The notes beneath the pieces were generated by a model. It ran no database searches, was not told the origin of the DNA, and worked only from the letters and a program-made list of their open reading frames with translations. The position numbers and the translations under genes were made by a program. A DNA stretch of 64,000 nucleotides from Sphingobacterium detergens (GTDB lineage: Bacteria > Bacteroidota > Bacteroidia > Sphingobacteriales > Sphingobacteriaceae). Positions 54,485 to 63,250 of this stretch are shown piece after piece; position 1 is the stretch's first letter, and each line of letters begins with the position of its first letter. The stretch lies in assembly GCF_003610355.1 (NCBI RefSeq), contig NZ_RAPY01000001.1:930001-994000 (forward strand), given 5' to 3'.

Positions 54485-54858
54485 ACTTTAGTTTAAATCT
54501 TAAGACACAAAACAAACAGTCGCTTGAATAATGTCTACTATGTGTTATCTATTTATATTGGTTATTATTAGTTTAATGGATTATTATGCACATCTGATAT
54601 TCCATTACCCTAATTCGTGTTTTTTTCTTTATTACTACCTGTGAATGGCCGTATATCGGAAACTATAAAACTTAATTTCAAGAACTTACTATATAAAAGT
54701 TACACTACATTAAGCGTTGAATTTGTAATTCATGCTATCGAATAGTATAATAATATTGCTATAAAAACTCTCCAATGCTTAATTATGGTATGAAATAGAA
54801 CGTTTTTTATTTAAGTTTAGGCTAATATAAACATCCGCTACTATATATCCAAACAAAT

Positions 54859-54886
54859 AAGTCTATATGTATACACATATAGACTT
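54859..54886 (-). terminator. Perfect hairpin downstream of the 54936-55052 ORF
   Basis: Arms 54859-54870 and 54875-54886 pair over 12 bases with an ATAC loop. On the minus strand it follows the small ORF by 50 bases and leads into TTATTTGTTTGG, a moderately T-rich tail. A terminator or a binding palindrome are both possible. Confidence 0.5.
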
Positions 54887-54935
54887 GGTGATAAGCAGAG
54901 GATTTGATTTTTAATTAGCTAAGCCCCCCGCGAAA

Positions 54936-55052
54936 CTATTGATCAGCGACCTCAGCTTTCTGGTCATTTAAAAGTGTTTGTTGTAGTTCCGGGGCATTTG
55001 GAGCAGATGTATCCCTCTGAGAGTTTCTTATGTGTTCTTTTGTCAATTCCAT
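54936..55052 (-). CDS. Candidate 38-residue peptide
   Basis: An ATG at 55052 opens a frame: MELTKEHIRNSQRDTSAPNA then PELQQTLLNDQKAEVADQ, TAG at 54936-54938. The composition is hydrophilic and helix-like, and an in-frame TGA lies 12 bases before the ATG. A strong hairpin follows downstream. It could be a small peptide gene or a relic of a longer gene; conservation is unknown. Confidence 0.3.
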   Translation of the reverse strand: MELTKEHIRNSQRDTSAPNAPELQQTLLNDQKAEVADQ

Positions 55053-55213
55053 GCGATCGCATCACTGACTATCAGGTGTACCTGAATCGTTCCAATAGAC
55101 TGCAATTATCCGTGACTAAACCAGCCAACAAACAATTGAATAAATCATTGAGATTATTGAAGTGATTACTTTAGTCTCATTTAGGACTTAGGATTGAAAG
55201 ATTATTTTACATT

Positions 55214-56611
55214 TCAAGGTGCAATCATCCTTGGCATATTTTCATTAAATAGATCTTCCAGAGATTGGTCTAGTTGATATATATCGTTGTATGTAGTTGG
55301 TTTTCCATTTTTTATCAACATAGTCAAATAAGTGATGATAATGGGCACAGGCTGCTTCAAAACAATATCCATTTTACCATACGTTTTAACTGCATATTCG
55401 AACGCGGGAATTTTATCTTTTGAATTATCGAATTCCAACAGCTGAGTTGCCAGCAGTTTAGGATTCTGAACCCTTATGCAGCCATGACTAAGCGCCCTAT
55501 TATCTTTATTGAAGAACTGCTTTTGCGGAGTATCATGGATATAGACGCCGTGCGAATTCTGAAATCTAAAGACGATTGCGCCCAATGCATTATGATTACC
55601 GGAGGATTGCTGTACACGATATTGTTTTGGGTTTTTACTGATTTCTTTTAATGTGGCTACATTCACAATGACTTTGTCTCCTGCTTCATCATAGATCGAG
55701 TAATGGTTATCTCGGAGATAAGCTCTGTTTTCCAAAATTTCAGGCAAAATTTCATTCAGGAATATACTTTGTGGAACTCTCCAATCTGGAGCTGTTGAAA
55801 AATAATTTATTTCACTTTCCAAAATAGGAGTTGCCGTTTTGGGCTTCCCAACAACGACTTTAAATTCCGACACATTACTGTTGTAATGGAATTCTAAAGT
55901 GTATGATGGGATATTTATCAAAATATAATCTAAGCTTTGTGTATTGATCCACCTTAGCCGTTCCATGTTGATTAGAATTTTTTCCATTTCAGCCGGTGAG
56001 GTCATTGTATTATTGGCTGCATATGCTTGATCCAAATAATCCTGAAAAGCCTGGTAAGCTTTAAACTTAGGCTGAGCCTCGTGTACCAAATTCAGAAAGC
56101 CGTCCTGCCGCCCTGCATCAGATAATATCTCGTCGGCACAAAACCCATTAATTCTAACACTATCAACATAAGATGGCTGATATAGTGGATTATATTTACC
56201 AAAATGAAGATTATTGATAAAAGAAAGGAGTCCATCTGTCATCAATATCTCAAATTGTGCTTTCTCTTTTTGCTGTTTTTCGGGAGAAGAACTTCTTAAC
56301 TCTTTCAGTCTCTCAAGCGAGAGGTTCTCTAGGTGATAATCTGATGGTAATAACCCAAAGCGATTAGGCTGTATGAGTAAGGATAAAGCAATTGATGCTT
56401 GATCTATCTTTTGTTTGTCATTTAGCCAGAGATATTCATAATTGTTTGTGGTGTAGAACCGGATGACTGATTTTGGGTAGTTTAAATTGGATAGATTGAG
56501 ACTATCCTTAAGAAATGAGCTGATCTCGTTAGTTACCTTTAAATCTTGCGCGTAAATCGCTGTAGTGATAATACTAAGAAAGATCGCTATAAAATTCAGA
56601 AATGCTTTCAT
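55214..56611 (-). CDS. L,D-transpeptidase (YcbB-like)
   Basis: A 465-residue exported protein (signal peptide ending IYAQ). The N-terminal ~210 residues are the helical scaffold typical of YcbB-type enzymes, with YLWLNDKQKIDQASIALSLL and LHFGKYNPLY. The YkuD catalytic domain (about 230-410) has PDWRVPQSIFLNEILPEILE and RALSHGCIRVQNPKL, with the active-site cysteine at about residue 378. It makes 3-3 cross-links in peptidoglycan or attaches proteins to it. Its position between the cytochrome operon and the enolase-like gene seems incidental. Confidence 0.9.
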   Translation of the reverse strand: MKAFLNFIAIFLSIITTAIYAQDLKVTNEISSFLKDSLNLSNLNYPKSVIRFYTTNNYEYLWLNDKQKIDQASIALSLLIQPNRFGLLPSDYHLENLSLERLKELRSSSPEKQQKEKAQFEILMTDGLLSFINNLHFGKYNPLYQPSYVDSVRINGFCADEILSDAGRQDGFLNLVHEAQPKFKAYQAFQDYLDQAYAANNTMTSPAEMEKILINMERLRWINTQSLDYILINIPSYTLEFHYNSNVSEFKVVVGKPKTATPILESEINYFSTAPDWRVPQSIFLNEILPEILENRAYLRDNHYSIYDEAGDKVIVNVATLKEISKNPKQYRVQQSSGNHNALGAIVFRFQNSHGVYIHDTPQKQFFNKDNRALSHGCIRVQNPKLLATQLLEFDNSKDKIPAFEYAVKTYGKMDIVLKQPVPIIITYLTMLIKNGKPTTYNDIYQLDQSLEDLFNENMPRMIAP

Positions 56612-56830
56612 AATTTTGAATTTTAATACACTAAAATTACAAATTATTTCCGTTATTGCAGTTACAAATTAATCATTAAAAAAATAATAGCTTACTAACT
56701 ATATGATGCATTATCAACACAACAATCAACTATTTTCACTACCCTTACTCCGCATTTCGACTGTCAGTACTGGGGATTAAAAATCCGCCTCATCATGAAT
56801 ATGGGCGGATAAAGAAATTGTGATCATTTA

Positions 56831-58048
56831 TCATATTTTCTTTAGTAGAGGCATTCCAAAACCTGCTGTGGATGGTGGGATCAGTTTGCCGTTCTGGATC
56901 TTGTAGCCTGAAAGATCAACGTCGTCCGACGTGCTTGTTACCCCCTCTATTGTAACCGTATTGCCAAGCCCTCCTGTCAGATGTGCCGTATAGTAGGACT
57001 TAAGCAGAGAGCCCCATGCATGCGGGGAAGCCTGCGCACCCATTTTCTTCAATTGCGGCATCAATCTTCTCCAGTTCGTGAAGCCCAATCCCTCGATATC
57101 TGTAAGGTGCACGTCCAATAGTTTCTTTTCAAAGAGTTCCTTAAGCAGCGCTGGATTGGGATCTGCTTCACCATCTGCCAACAAAGTGCTTATTCCCGCG
57201 GCTTTGATGTAATTTCTAAGTTTTTGATAATCGGCAACGGTTTCATGAAAGGGTTCTTCTATCCAGAATAAGTTGACCAATGGAATACCCTTTAGATATT
57301 GGATGAATTGATCTACTGTAAAACCATTGTTCCCATCTACTAAAATGCCACAATTAGGGAAGGCTTTGGCCACAGCATTGGTTACCTCAATATCACGCTG
57401 GAGTCCCTCCTCGAACGGCATCCATTTGTGTCCCCGCCCAATCTTTAGTTTAAATTGTCTATACCCTATTCCATAATCATATCTGCACTCTTCCAGAATC
57501 CGGTCTATACCTGCAGGCTTTTCAGATGGCTCCAAATCATCGAAATAGATCATCCCACTATAATAGTCCGTGGTATACGGCTTCTCGCGGCCAAGTAGTT
57601 CATAAACTGGTTTCTGCAAGATTACTCCCGCAAGGTCATGAAGGGCAATATCAAATGCGATGTGCCTATCATTCAAAATGCCCATATTGGAAGCAAAAAG
57701 TTCAGATACTTTTTTACCGATAAGTTCCTTTTCAATCTGCTCAGCATCTTTTCTGGATCCTCGTAAAGAAGCCCACCCCATAGCACCTTTCTCTGTTTTG
57801 ATAACACAGATTTCCACATTGGGGCCATAACCATGCAGATCCAGTCGGGCATTTTTCCCTACGAGGCGGGGATATTTCATTTGAACGGTTGAATATTTTA
57901 TTTCCTGTATCCGGTGATACGAAAGTTCCTTTTCATGGAAGTTACTGTTCAAGATAGCTGTTAATGACATGGCATTTCCTTCACCATGATATAATTCTGT
58001 GGATACAATGCCTAAATTTAAGGCCTGTAAGAATGTTCTTCTTTTCAT
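56831..58048 (-). CDS. Exported enolase-superfamily (mandelate racemase type) enzyme
   Basis: A 405-residue protein. The start MKRRTFLQALNLGIVST resembles a Tat signal, unusual for this superfamily. The body is an enolase-superfamily barrel: YRQFKLKIGRGHKWMP (K-x-K at the second strand), GILVDGNNGFT (Asp), VNLFWIEEPFHET (Glu), LADGEADPN (Glu) and GAQASPHAWGS (His). K-x-K plus the His at the seventh strand indicate acid-base chemistry of mandelate racemase or dehydratase type on a sugar acid or related carboxylate. Substrate unknown. Proximity to the PSCyt1 operon and matching export signals suggest a shared pathway. Confidence 0.85.
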   Translation of the reverse strand: MKRRTFLQALNLGIVSTELYHGEGNAMSLTAILNSNFHEKELSYHRIQEIKYSTVQMKYPRLVGKNARLDLHGYGPNVEICVIKTEKGAMGWASLRGSRKDAEQIEKELIGKKVSELFASNMGILNDRHIAFDIALHDLAGVILQKPVYELLGREKPYTTDYYSGMIYFDDLEPSEKPAGIDRILEECRYDYGIGYRQFKLKIGRGHKWMPFEEGLQRDIEVTNAVAKAFPNCGILVDGNNGFTVDQFIQYLKGIPLVNLFWIEEPFHETVADYQKLRNYIKAAGISTLLADGEADPNPALLKELFEKKLLDVHLTDIEGLGFTNWRRLMPQLKKMGAQASPHAWGSLLKSYYTAHLTGGLGNTVTIEGVTSTSDDVDLSGYKIQNGKLIPPSTAGFGMPLLKKI

Positions 58049-58700
58049 TTTTGGTTTATTTTATTTTTATTTGATTCTAATTGATTTTTCCTTGCTTATA
58101 TTGCTAGGACTAGTCCTTATTGGCTCATCAAGCTTTTACAAAATATTGTGTGCGAGCAATTAGCGAGTGAATTGCCTATTTTAAATCTTTATTGGTTATT
58201 CGATGTTTTCTCAATTATTATGAGGCATTATTTAAAGTTTTACAGTAGTTTTTGAAAAATACATTAAAAACAAAAATTTAAGTAGCATTTCTGTTTCAAT
58301 TTGCTGTCAAATTTTATCATTATAACACAAGTAATCAACCGATTGAACCTATAATGTCAAAAGGTGTAACTATATGAATTTTGGTATCAATATTGGAAAA
58401 CTAAGAGGAATAAAACTTCCGTTTAAGACGGTATCTAATATGGCATTTAATGAAACTTCTCTAAGAAATCGAGGTGAAGATATCTGGTCAGGAAATTTTC
58501 GGGTGCACAAAATTTAAAAGGAGATTAAAACTTGCCCTATGCTAAGAGGTAATAAAAAACTAAAACATAAATTCGAATGCATATTTAGGGGATTTAATTT
58601 CATAAGATATGAGGGCAATCAGCATAAATAGCTGCTATAAATTAAAATGTAGGAGTTCTAATTGCCGAGTGACTTTTTAGGGAAATTGGAAAAAATCGAT
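58049..58700. other. 652-base spacer with one possible small ORF
   Basis: Between the enolase-like and SRPBCC genes. It contains a 47-codon ORF (58374-58517). No RNA gene or repeat is recognised. Confidence 0.45.
58374..58517 (+). other. 47-codon ORF of uncertain status
   Basis: ATG 58374 gives MNFGINIGKLRGIKLPFKTV and a stop at 58515-58517. The first ~12 residues recall the start of an XRE-type HTH (G-x-x-I-x-x-L-R), but the rest does not continue it. Possibly a truncated regulator gene. Confidence 0.2.
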
Positions 58701-59156
58701 ATGGAAAATTATAGTAATATCATAAAACTCAACTCATCTAATAGAAGTGTATTCAACGCCTTAAGCAATGATATTCCACGATGGTGGACAGAGATGTTTG
58801 AAGGTGCATCAGATCAAGAGGGGAAGTCTTTCACAATCCATTTCGGGGAACATGTATTCAAACAATTTAAAGTACATGAACTTACTCCTAACACAAAAGT
58901 GGTATGGTACGTAGAAGATTCTTTCTTAGCTATTCCGGGATTAGAAAATAAAAGGGAATGGATTGGAACAACAATCATTTGGGAAATAGCCGAAAAGGAC
59001 AATTGTGTAGAATTACACCTTACCCATATTGGTTTACATCCTGAAATTGAATGTTATCAGGTTTGCTCCGATGGATGGAAACAATTTACTGCCAGCCTAA
59101 AATCATTCATTGAAACAGGTTTAGGTTTTCCTTTTATAAATAAAAAAGTAAAATAA
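58701..59156 (+). CDS. SRPBCC/START-like (AHSA1-type) protein
   Basis: The ATG at 58701 (MENYSNIIKLNSSNRSVFNA) gives 151 residues; the frame extends upstream only from a TTG. This is an AHSA1-type SRPBCC fold: SVFNALSNDIPRWWTEMFEG, the beta-rich centre, and CSDGWKQFTASLKSFIETG near the end. These small domains bind hydrophobic ligands or chaperone-like partners; the ligand here is unknown. Transcribed alone. Confidence 0.8.
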   Translation: MENYSNIIKLNSSNRSVFNALSNDIPRWWTEMFEGASDQEGKSFTIHFGEHVFKQFKVHELTPNTKVVWYVEDSFLAIPGLENKREWIGTTIIWEIAEKDNCVELHLTHIGLHPEIECYQVCSDGWKQFTASLKSFIETGLGFPFINKKVK

Positions 59157-59473
59157 TTGAAGTAATACTAACTGTCTTCAATTTTCAGTTCTTATTTTAC
59201 TGCGATCATCCGTTAGTTTTACCATATTATAACATAACTAGAATTATTTCTGCTGATAACAACGTTGGCAATTATTGGATCGTAATAGTAAACTCTCTCT
59301 CCATAATGAAATTGGTAGTGATTACTCTTTTAATGGATGAATAATAACGCAGGAATATTTTTAAATTCCTTTCCAAAACATTTTACTTATCGAAATGTTA
59401 CTCCAAGAAATATCAAAATCATCCGGGAAAAAGTAAATAGGTTGAATTTGTAAATAATAGAAAAACTAAAAAG
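59157..59473. other. 317-base spacer
   Basis: No gene or structured RNA is recognised. The A-rich stretch before 59474 is the leader of the TfoX-like gene. Confidence 0.4.
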
Positions 59474-59851
59474 ATGGCTTATAATAATGAACTTGTTAAT
59501 CGGGTCCGTGAAAGACTTTCAATAGAAGAAAATATTGAAGTTGAGGAAAAGAAAATGTTCAGCGGATTATCGTTTCTTGTAAATGGGAAAATGTGTATTA
59601 ATATTAGCCACAACAATCTAATGTGCCGTTATAGCGCTGAACTGGAGGATGAGGTTTCGGAAAAAAAGGGCTTTTTGCCAATGATTATGAAAGGAAAACA
59701 GCTCAAAGGGTATTGTTACGTAGAACCTCATGGTTTTCAAAAATCTGATGATTTTGAATACTGGATTAAAATATGTCTTGATTATAATCCGTCAGCAAAA
59801 GCTTCGAAAAAGAGCATTGAAGAATCTCGTTTTGAAAGAAAAGTAAAGTAG
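59474..59851 (+). CDS. TfoX/Sxy N-terminal-domain protein
   Basis: A 125-residue protein comprising only the TfoX N-terminal domain: VEEKKMFSGLSFLVNGKMCI and the later MKGKQLKGYCYVEPHGFQKS, with the conserved K-K-M-F-G-(G/S)-(L/I) signature. It ends in a Lys/Arg-rich tail. It lacks the C-terminal TfoX domain, so a competence role cannot be assumed; most stand-alone N-terminal proteins are uncharacterised. Single gene. Confidence 0.82.
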   Translation: MAYNNELVNRVRERLSIEENIEVEEKKMFSGLSFLVNGKMCINISHNNLMCRYSAELEDEVSEKKGFLPMIMKGKQLKGYCYVEPHGFQKSDDFEYWIKICLDYNPSAKASKKSIEESRFERKVK

Positions 59852-60116
59852 TTTATCTTGACTTTATGGCTTCGTGCTATCCATATGGCAGCTTCGTAAT
59901 TAGCACAATTAAGCTATTGAATTGCCCCTAATTTCTAGGCACAAGTATAATTGAGCATATTTCTGGCAATTGATAGCCGCTAACTTCAGCTAATGAAAGC
60001 TTAAGTTTTACATTGTTTTCACCCATTAGTCGCTGGTCTATTTCTAAAACCATGATATCTGTTATACAAAATGGAGTGTACCAGTGCTTGTAATACTTAC
60101 TATTATGGGGATTATT

Positions 60117-61010
60117 CTAATGCTTTACTTTGTTGATAGACGTTTGACCCGTCGTATTTTGATCTAATACCCCCAGATCTTTCAATACCGACAGTGTGAT
60201 CTCCTTCCTGCACTTGCCAAAAGATGACTGATTGTTTTTGCGATCTTGTAGTAGTCGGGTAGCAAAGAAATATACATTGTCTTTCGTTGTCAAGTAGCCA
60301 ATCCACCAGCCAGTATTGATTCCATCTTGTCTTGTCCATCCTGTCTTAGACCGAATACTATAGCTCTGTTTTTGTTCGGTAAGCATGACTCGTTTTACAA
60401 TAGCTATATTCCGTTTCGAAAAAGGAAGTGTGCCATCATATAGTTCCTTTAAAAAAGTGACTTGATTTATTGGTGATATCGCAAACTTACCATAATTCCA
60501 GAAATCTGGATCGGATTGGGAAAGATCTAGATTTCCGTAACGACATTTGGTCAAATAACTCCTATATCTCTCCTTGCCTATCTTCTTTGATAATTCAACG
60601 AACGCCCATCCGGCCGAAACCTCAAAAGCTTCCTTTACTGACATATTATGATAGATACTTGGTCGGTAACCGTATTTTATTGTATCGGTCTTCCCTGGCC
60701 ATTTTACGATCTCATTCTCATCTTTAATAACTCCTGTTTCTAGAGCAATAAGCATATTGATTACCTTGAATGTTGAAGCAGGAAGAACTTCCCTCTTTGT
60801 TCCAATAGTATCTGACAGAATCCAGGTCTGTTTAGTGTTGTCGTAAATAGCAATTGAACCATCTACTTGGCACTCATCAAAATATTTCTTAAAGTTGGAT
60901 CTCACGCGTACTGAGTTCCCTATTTTCTCCCCTTTCGATTTAGAGGTATCTTGTGGTTGGCTAAAAGCCAAAAAAGGTATAAGTCCGAAGATTGGGAGAA
61001 TAAATCGCAT
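60117..61010 (-). CDS. Class D (OXA-type) beta-lactamase
   Basis: With the ATG at 61010 (MRFILPIFGLIPFLAFSQ) the protein has a signal peptide and about 297 residues. Class D landmarks are PASTFKVINM (S-x-x-K, Ser79/Lys82), KCRYGNLDLS (Y-G-N), SKTGWTRQDG (K-T-G) and FWNYGKFAISPINQVTFLKE, the OXA-type (L/I)SP segment. It hydrolyses beta-lactams in the periplasm; the spectrum cannot be deduced. The gene looks chromosomal, without cassette site or transposase nearby. The mature protein is slightly longer than many OXA enzymes, with a C-terminal tail. Confidence 0.9.
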   Translation of the reverse strand: MRFILPIFGLIPFLAFSQPQDTSKSKGEKIGNSVRVRSNFKKYFDECQVDGSIAIYDNTKQTWILSDTIGTKREVLPASTFKVINMLIALETGVIKDENEIVKWPGKTDTIKYGYRPSIYHNMSVKEAFEVSAGWAFVELSKKIGKERYRSYLTKCRYGNLDLSQSDPDFWNYGKFAISPINQVTFLKELYDGTLPFSKRNIAIVKRVMLTEQKQSYSIRSKTGWTRQDGINTGWWIGYLTTKDNVYFFATRLLQDRKNNQSSFGKCRKEITLSVLKDLGVLDQNTTGQTSINKVKH

Positions 61011-61462
61011 CTGACCAAAAGTTATCATTATCTGTAATATTTTAAGCTGTCTTTTTCATCTGACTTCATTATGATAAATTTAAACACTTATATACTAGTC
61101 AAAAGCTCCATAATAATTGTGAAACCTCTTATCAAAATATTCTCTAGCATATCTTTTAACTTCATCAGATGTAAATCAATTATCCCTCATCAAGATACAA
61201 TATACATATCTTGCGGTGTTAATTGAATAATAAAACTGAAAAAAATAGTAAATTGGGTTTAATCTAATAAAGACTTCATTTCAAGTAGGAATCTTTCATT
61301 ATCAAAATCCTTTACAGACTTGAAGAACTTGTTTAGGGATTATAGAGACTCCATTCTAGTTGCGGTCCAACAAGTCCGACTTTTAAATCTGGAGAACGAA
61401 CAACTAAATAAGAGGAAGTATGAAAAATTTGAAGCTTAGACAAAAAGATAATATGGATTAAA
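61011..61462. other. Spacer between divergent genes
   Basis: About 450 AT-rich bases between the beta-lactamase gene (minus) and the 61463 gene (plus). It contains both promoters by position. No regulator gene or operator is recognised. Confidence 0.45.
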
Positions 61463-62086
61463 ATGAAGACTTATCAATTTCGTTTTAATAACAGCAGCAA
61501 AACCTCAGCGATTCTGATTTGGTTTTTTTCAACATTGTTGATGATTACTTTAACATTCAGCACTTTACTCATACCTTCGGAACCATATTTTCCGACCTGG
61601 CTACTGTTGATCTTCCTTCCGTTAATGTTAATTGTTATTTATAAGCTGTTTAGAACAGCGTCCGAAAGACAGTCGACAGATAGCGTTACACTAAATAAGG
61701 AAGGGTTTACTAGTGCCTGTTTCGGTTCAGTCTTATTTTCCAATATAAGCGCTATAAATATTCCCGTGCGAAGTATATCATTGCTTGGAGGGAAAAAGTA
61801 CGATTATTACAAACAAACCGAGGTAGATACGCCCAATCTTGTAATTTCAATTACAACTGATGATAGCAAAATATTCCATTGGGTTTTGGGCGAATGGGGC
61901 AGTTTTTACAACTCTAAGGAAGACTTTTTAGTTTTTTTTGACTTTCTCACAGCATTAACCGATCAACTGTATCAATATTACCATGCTAACGAACCAACGA
62001 ACAGCTATTTAAAAATTCTCGATGAAAATGGTGTTTGGGAAAGATCACGTAAATTAGAATTGATCAAGAAAACTCAGATATCGTAG
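61463..62086 (+). CDS. Hypothetical two-helix membrane protein
   Basis: A 207-residue protein with two N-terminal helices (about 12-35 and 46-64) and a cytoplasmic C-terminal half containing VRSISLLGGKKYDYYKQTEV and IFHWVLGEWGSFYNSKEDFL. The arrangement of two helices then a beta-rich segment is reminiscent of bacterial PH-like membrane proteins. The next gene starts two bases after its stop, so they are co-transcribed. Confidence 0.5.
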   Translation: MKTYQFRFNNSSKTSAILIWFFSTLLMITLTFSTLLIPSEPYFPTWLLLIFLPLMLIVIYKLFRTASERQSTDSVTLNKEGFTSACFGSVLFSNISAINIPVRSISLLGGKKYDYYKQTEVDTPNLVISITTDDSKIFHWVLGEWGSFYNSKEDFLVFFDFLTALTDQLYQYYHANEPTNSYLKILDENGVWERSRKLELIKKTQIS

Positions 62087-62088
62087 TT

Positions 62089-62433
62089 ATGGAAAAAGAA
62101 AAACAAGATTACATCATAAACCATTACCTACATTTGATGTCTCCAAAAGAAAAGCTTGCATATAAACATGCGCATTCACTTTTAAAGATAGATCAAAATG
62201 AGGATATTGACAAAATAAAGAGAGTCTACTTTAGAGCTGGATGGCTAACCAAAGACGAAAATGCTTTAAGTTTATTGAATAATGGCCTAGAGAAATTTAA
62301 TGAGGATACGGCAGCGCGTATAATACATGATCATGTTTCACAAATCTTTTTTAATTACTGTCCCAATTGTGGGAAATTGGCCAGGACACCAACAGCAAGA
62401 CAATGCCGTTTCTGTTTCCATGATTGGCATTGA
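62089..62433 (+). CDS. Small zinc-ribbon protein
   Basis: A 114-residue cytoplasmic protein. The N-terminal ~85 residues are helical and charged (LHLMSPKEKLAYKHAHSLLK). The C-terminus has CPNCGKLARTPTARQCRFCF, a C-x-x-C ... C-x-x-C zinc ribbon, and ends HDWH. Second gene of a pair with 61463-62086. No function known. Confidence 0.6.
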   Translation: MEKEKQDYIINHYLHLMSPKEKLAYKHAHSLLKIDQNEDIDKIKRVYFRAGWLTKDENALSLLNNGLEKFNEDTAARIIHDHVSQIFFNYCPNCGKLARTPTARQCRFCFHDWH

Positions 62434-62460
62434 ATTTATTAACTTTGACAAAAGCCAAAA

Positions 62461-63207
62461 ATGAAAGTCCATATTATCAGTGACCTACATAGAGAGTTTG
62501 GATACAACAATATCGATCTGCGTGTAGCTGATGTTCTTATATTGGCCGGAGATACTGATGTAGGTGTAAAAGGAGTCAGCTGGCTCAAATCGCTCTCTTT
62601 GGATATACCTATCATTTATGTGCTGGGCAATCATGAATACTATAAGGGGGCTTATCCTAAAACATTACATAAAATTAAAGATGTAGCAAGGAACTCAAAT
62701 ATTCACGTATTGGAAAATGAATCTTTGGAAATTGATAAAGTTTGTTTCCACGGCTGCACACTCTGGACTGATTTTTCCTTAAAAGGCAATCCCGCTGTAT
62801 ATGGATCGTTGTGCCAAAGTCAAATGAACGATTATAAAAAGATTAGGTTGGGTGACAGCTATGGCAAATTGAGAAGTATAGACACCTTTAGAATACACCA
62901 AACTTCAAAGTTATGGCTGGCGGAAAGTCTTAGCCTCAGTGCATCCAAACATAATATTGTTGTAACGCATCATGCGCCAACAATACAATCTTTACCAAAT
63001 AAATATTTAGATGATCCAATCAGCGCCGCATACGCTTCGAATATGGAAGATTTTATAGTAAAGCATCAACCCTCCTATTGGATTCATGGTCATATACATA
63101 CACCTATACAATATAAAATAGGTAACACTAAAATCATATGTAACCCGCATGGGTATATTGATGAGGCCTATAATGGTTTTAATAACAGCCTGATTATTGA
63201 TATATGA
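62461..63207 (+). CDS. Cytoplasmic calcineurin-like metallophosphoesterase
   Basis: A 248-residue enzyme with all motifs: HIISDLHREFG (D-x-H), ILAGDTDVG (G-D), VLGNHEYYKG (G-N-H-E), VVTHHAPT and WIHGHIHTPIQY (G-H-x-H). It has no signal peptide, unlike the 35371 protein. It is likely a phosphatase or phosphodiesterase in the cytosol, substrate unknown. It starts 27 bases after the zinc-ribbon gene and may be in the same transcript. Confidence 0.88.
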   Translation: MKVHIISDLHREFGYNNIDLRVADVLILAGDTDVGVKGVSWLKSLSLDIPIIYVLGNHEYYKGAYPKTLHKIKDVARNSNIHVLENESLEIDKVCFHGCTLWTDFSLKGNPAVYGSLCQSQMNDYKKIRLGDSYGKLRSIDTFRIHQTSKLWLAESLSLSASKHNIVVTHHAPTIQSLPNKYLDDPISAAYASNMEDFIVKHQPSYWIHGHIHTPIQYKIGNTKIICNPHGYIDEAYNGFNNSLIIDI

Positions 63208-63250
63208 ACTAAAAAGTAACAATACCTATGAAACAAACTCTTTTAAGTTT

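Larger units (their letters stand above)
54485..55213. other. 729-base spacer upstream of the cytochrome operon
   Basis: The side near 54485 must contain the operon promoter. It also contains the palindrome at 54859-54886 and a 38-codon minus-strand ORF at 54936-55052, listed separately. Nothing else is recognised. Confidence 0.5.

Noticed and set aside
54974..55165. 63-codon plus-strand frame in the spacer upstream of the cytochrome operon
   Set aside because: It lies opposite the more protein-like 38-codon minus-strand ORF and starts from a non-convincing codon; taken as its shadow.
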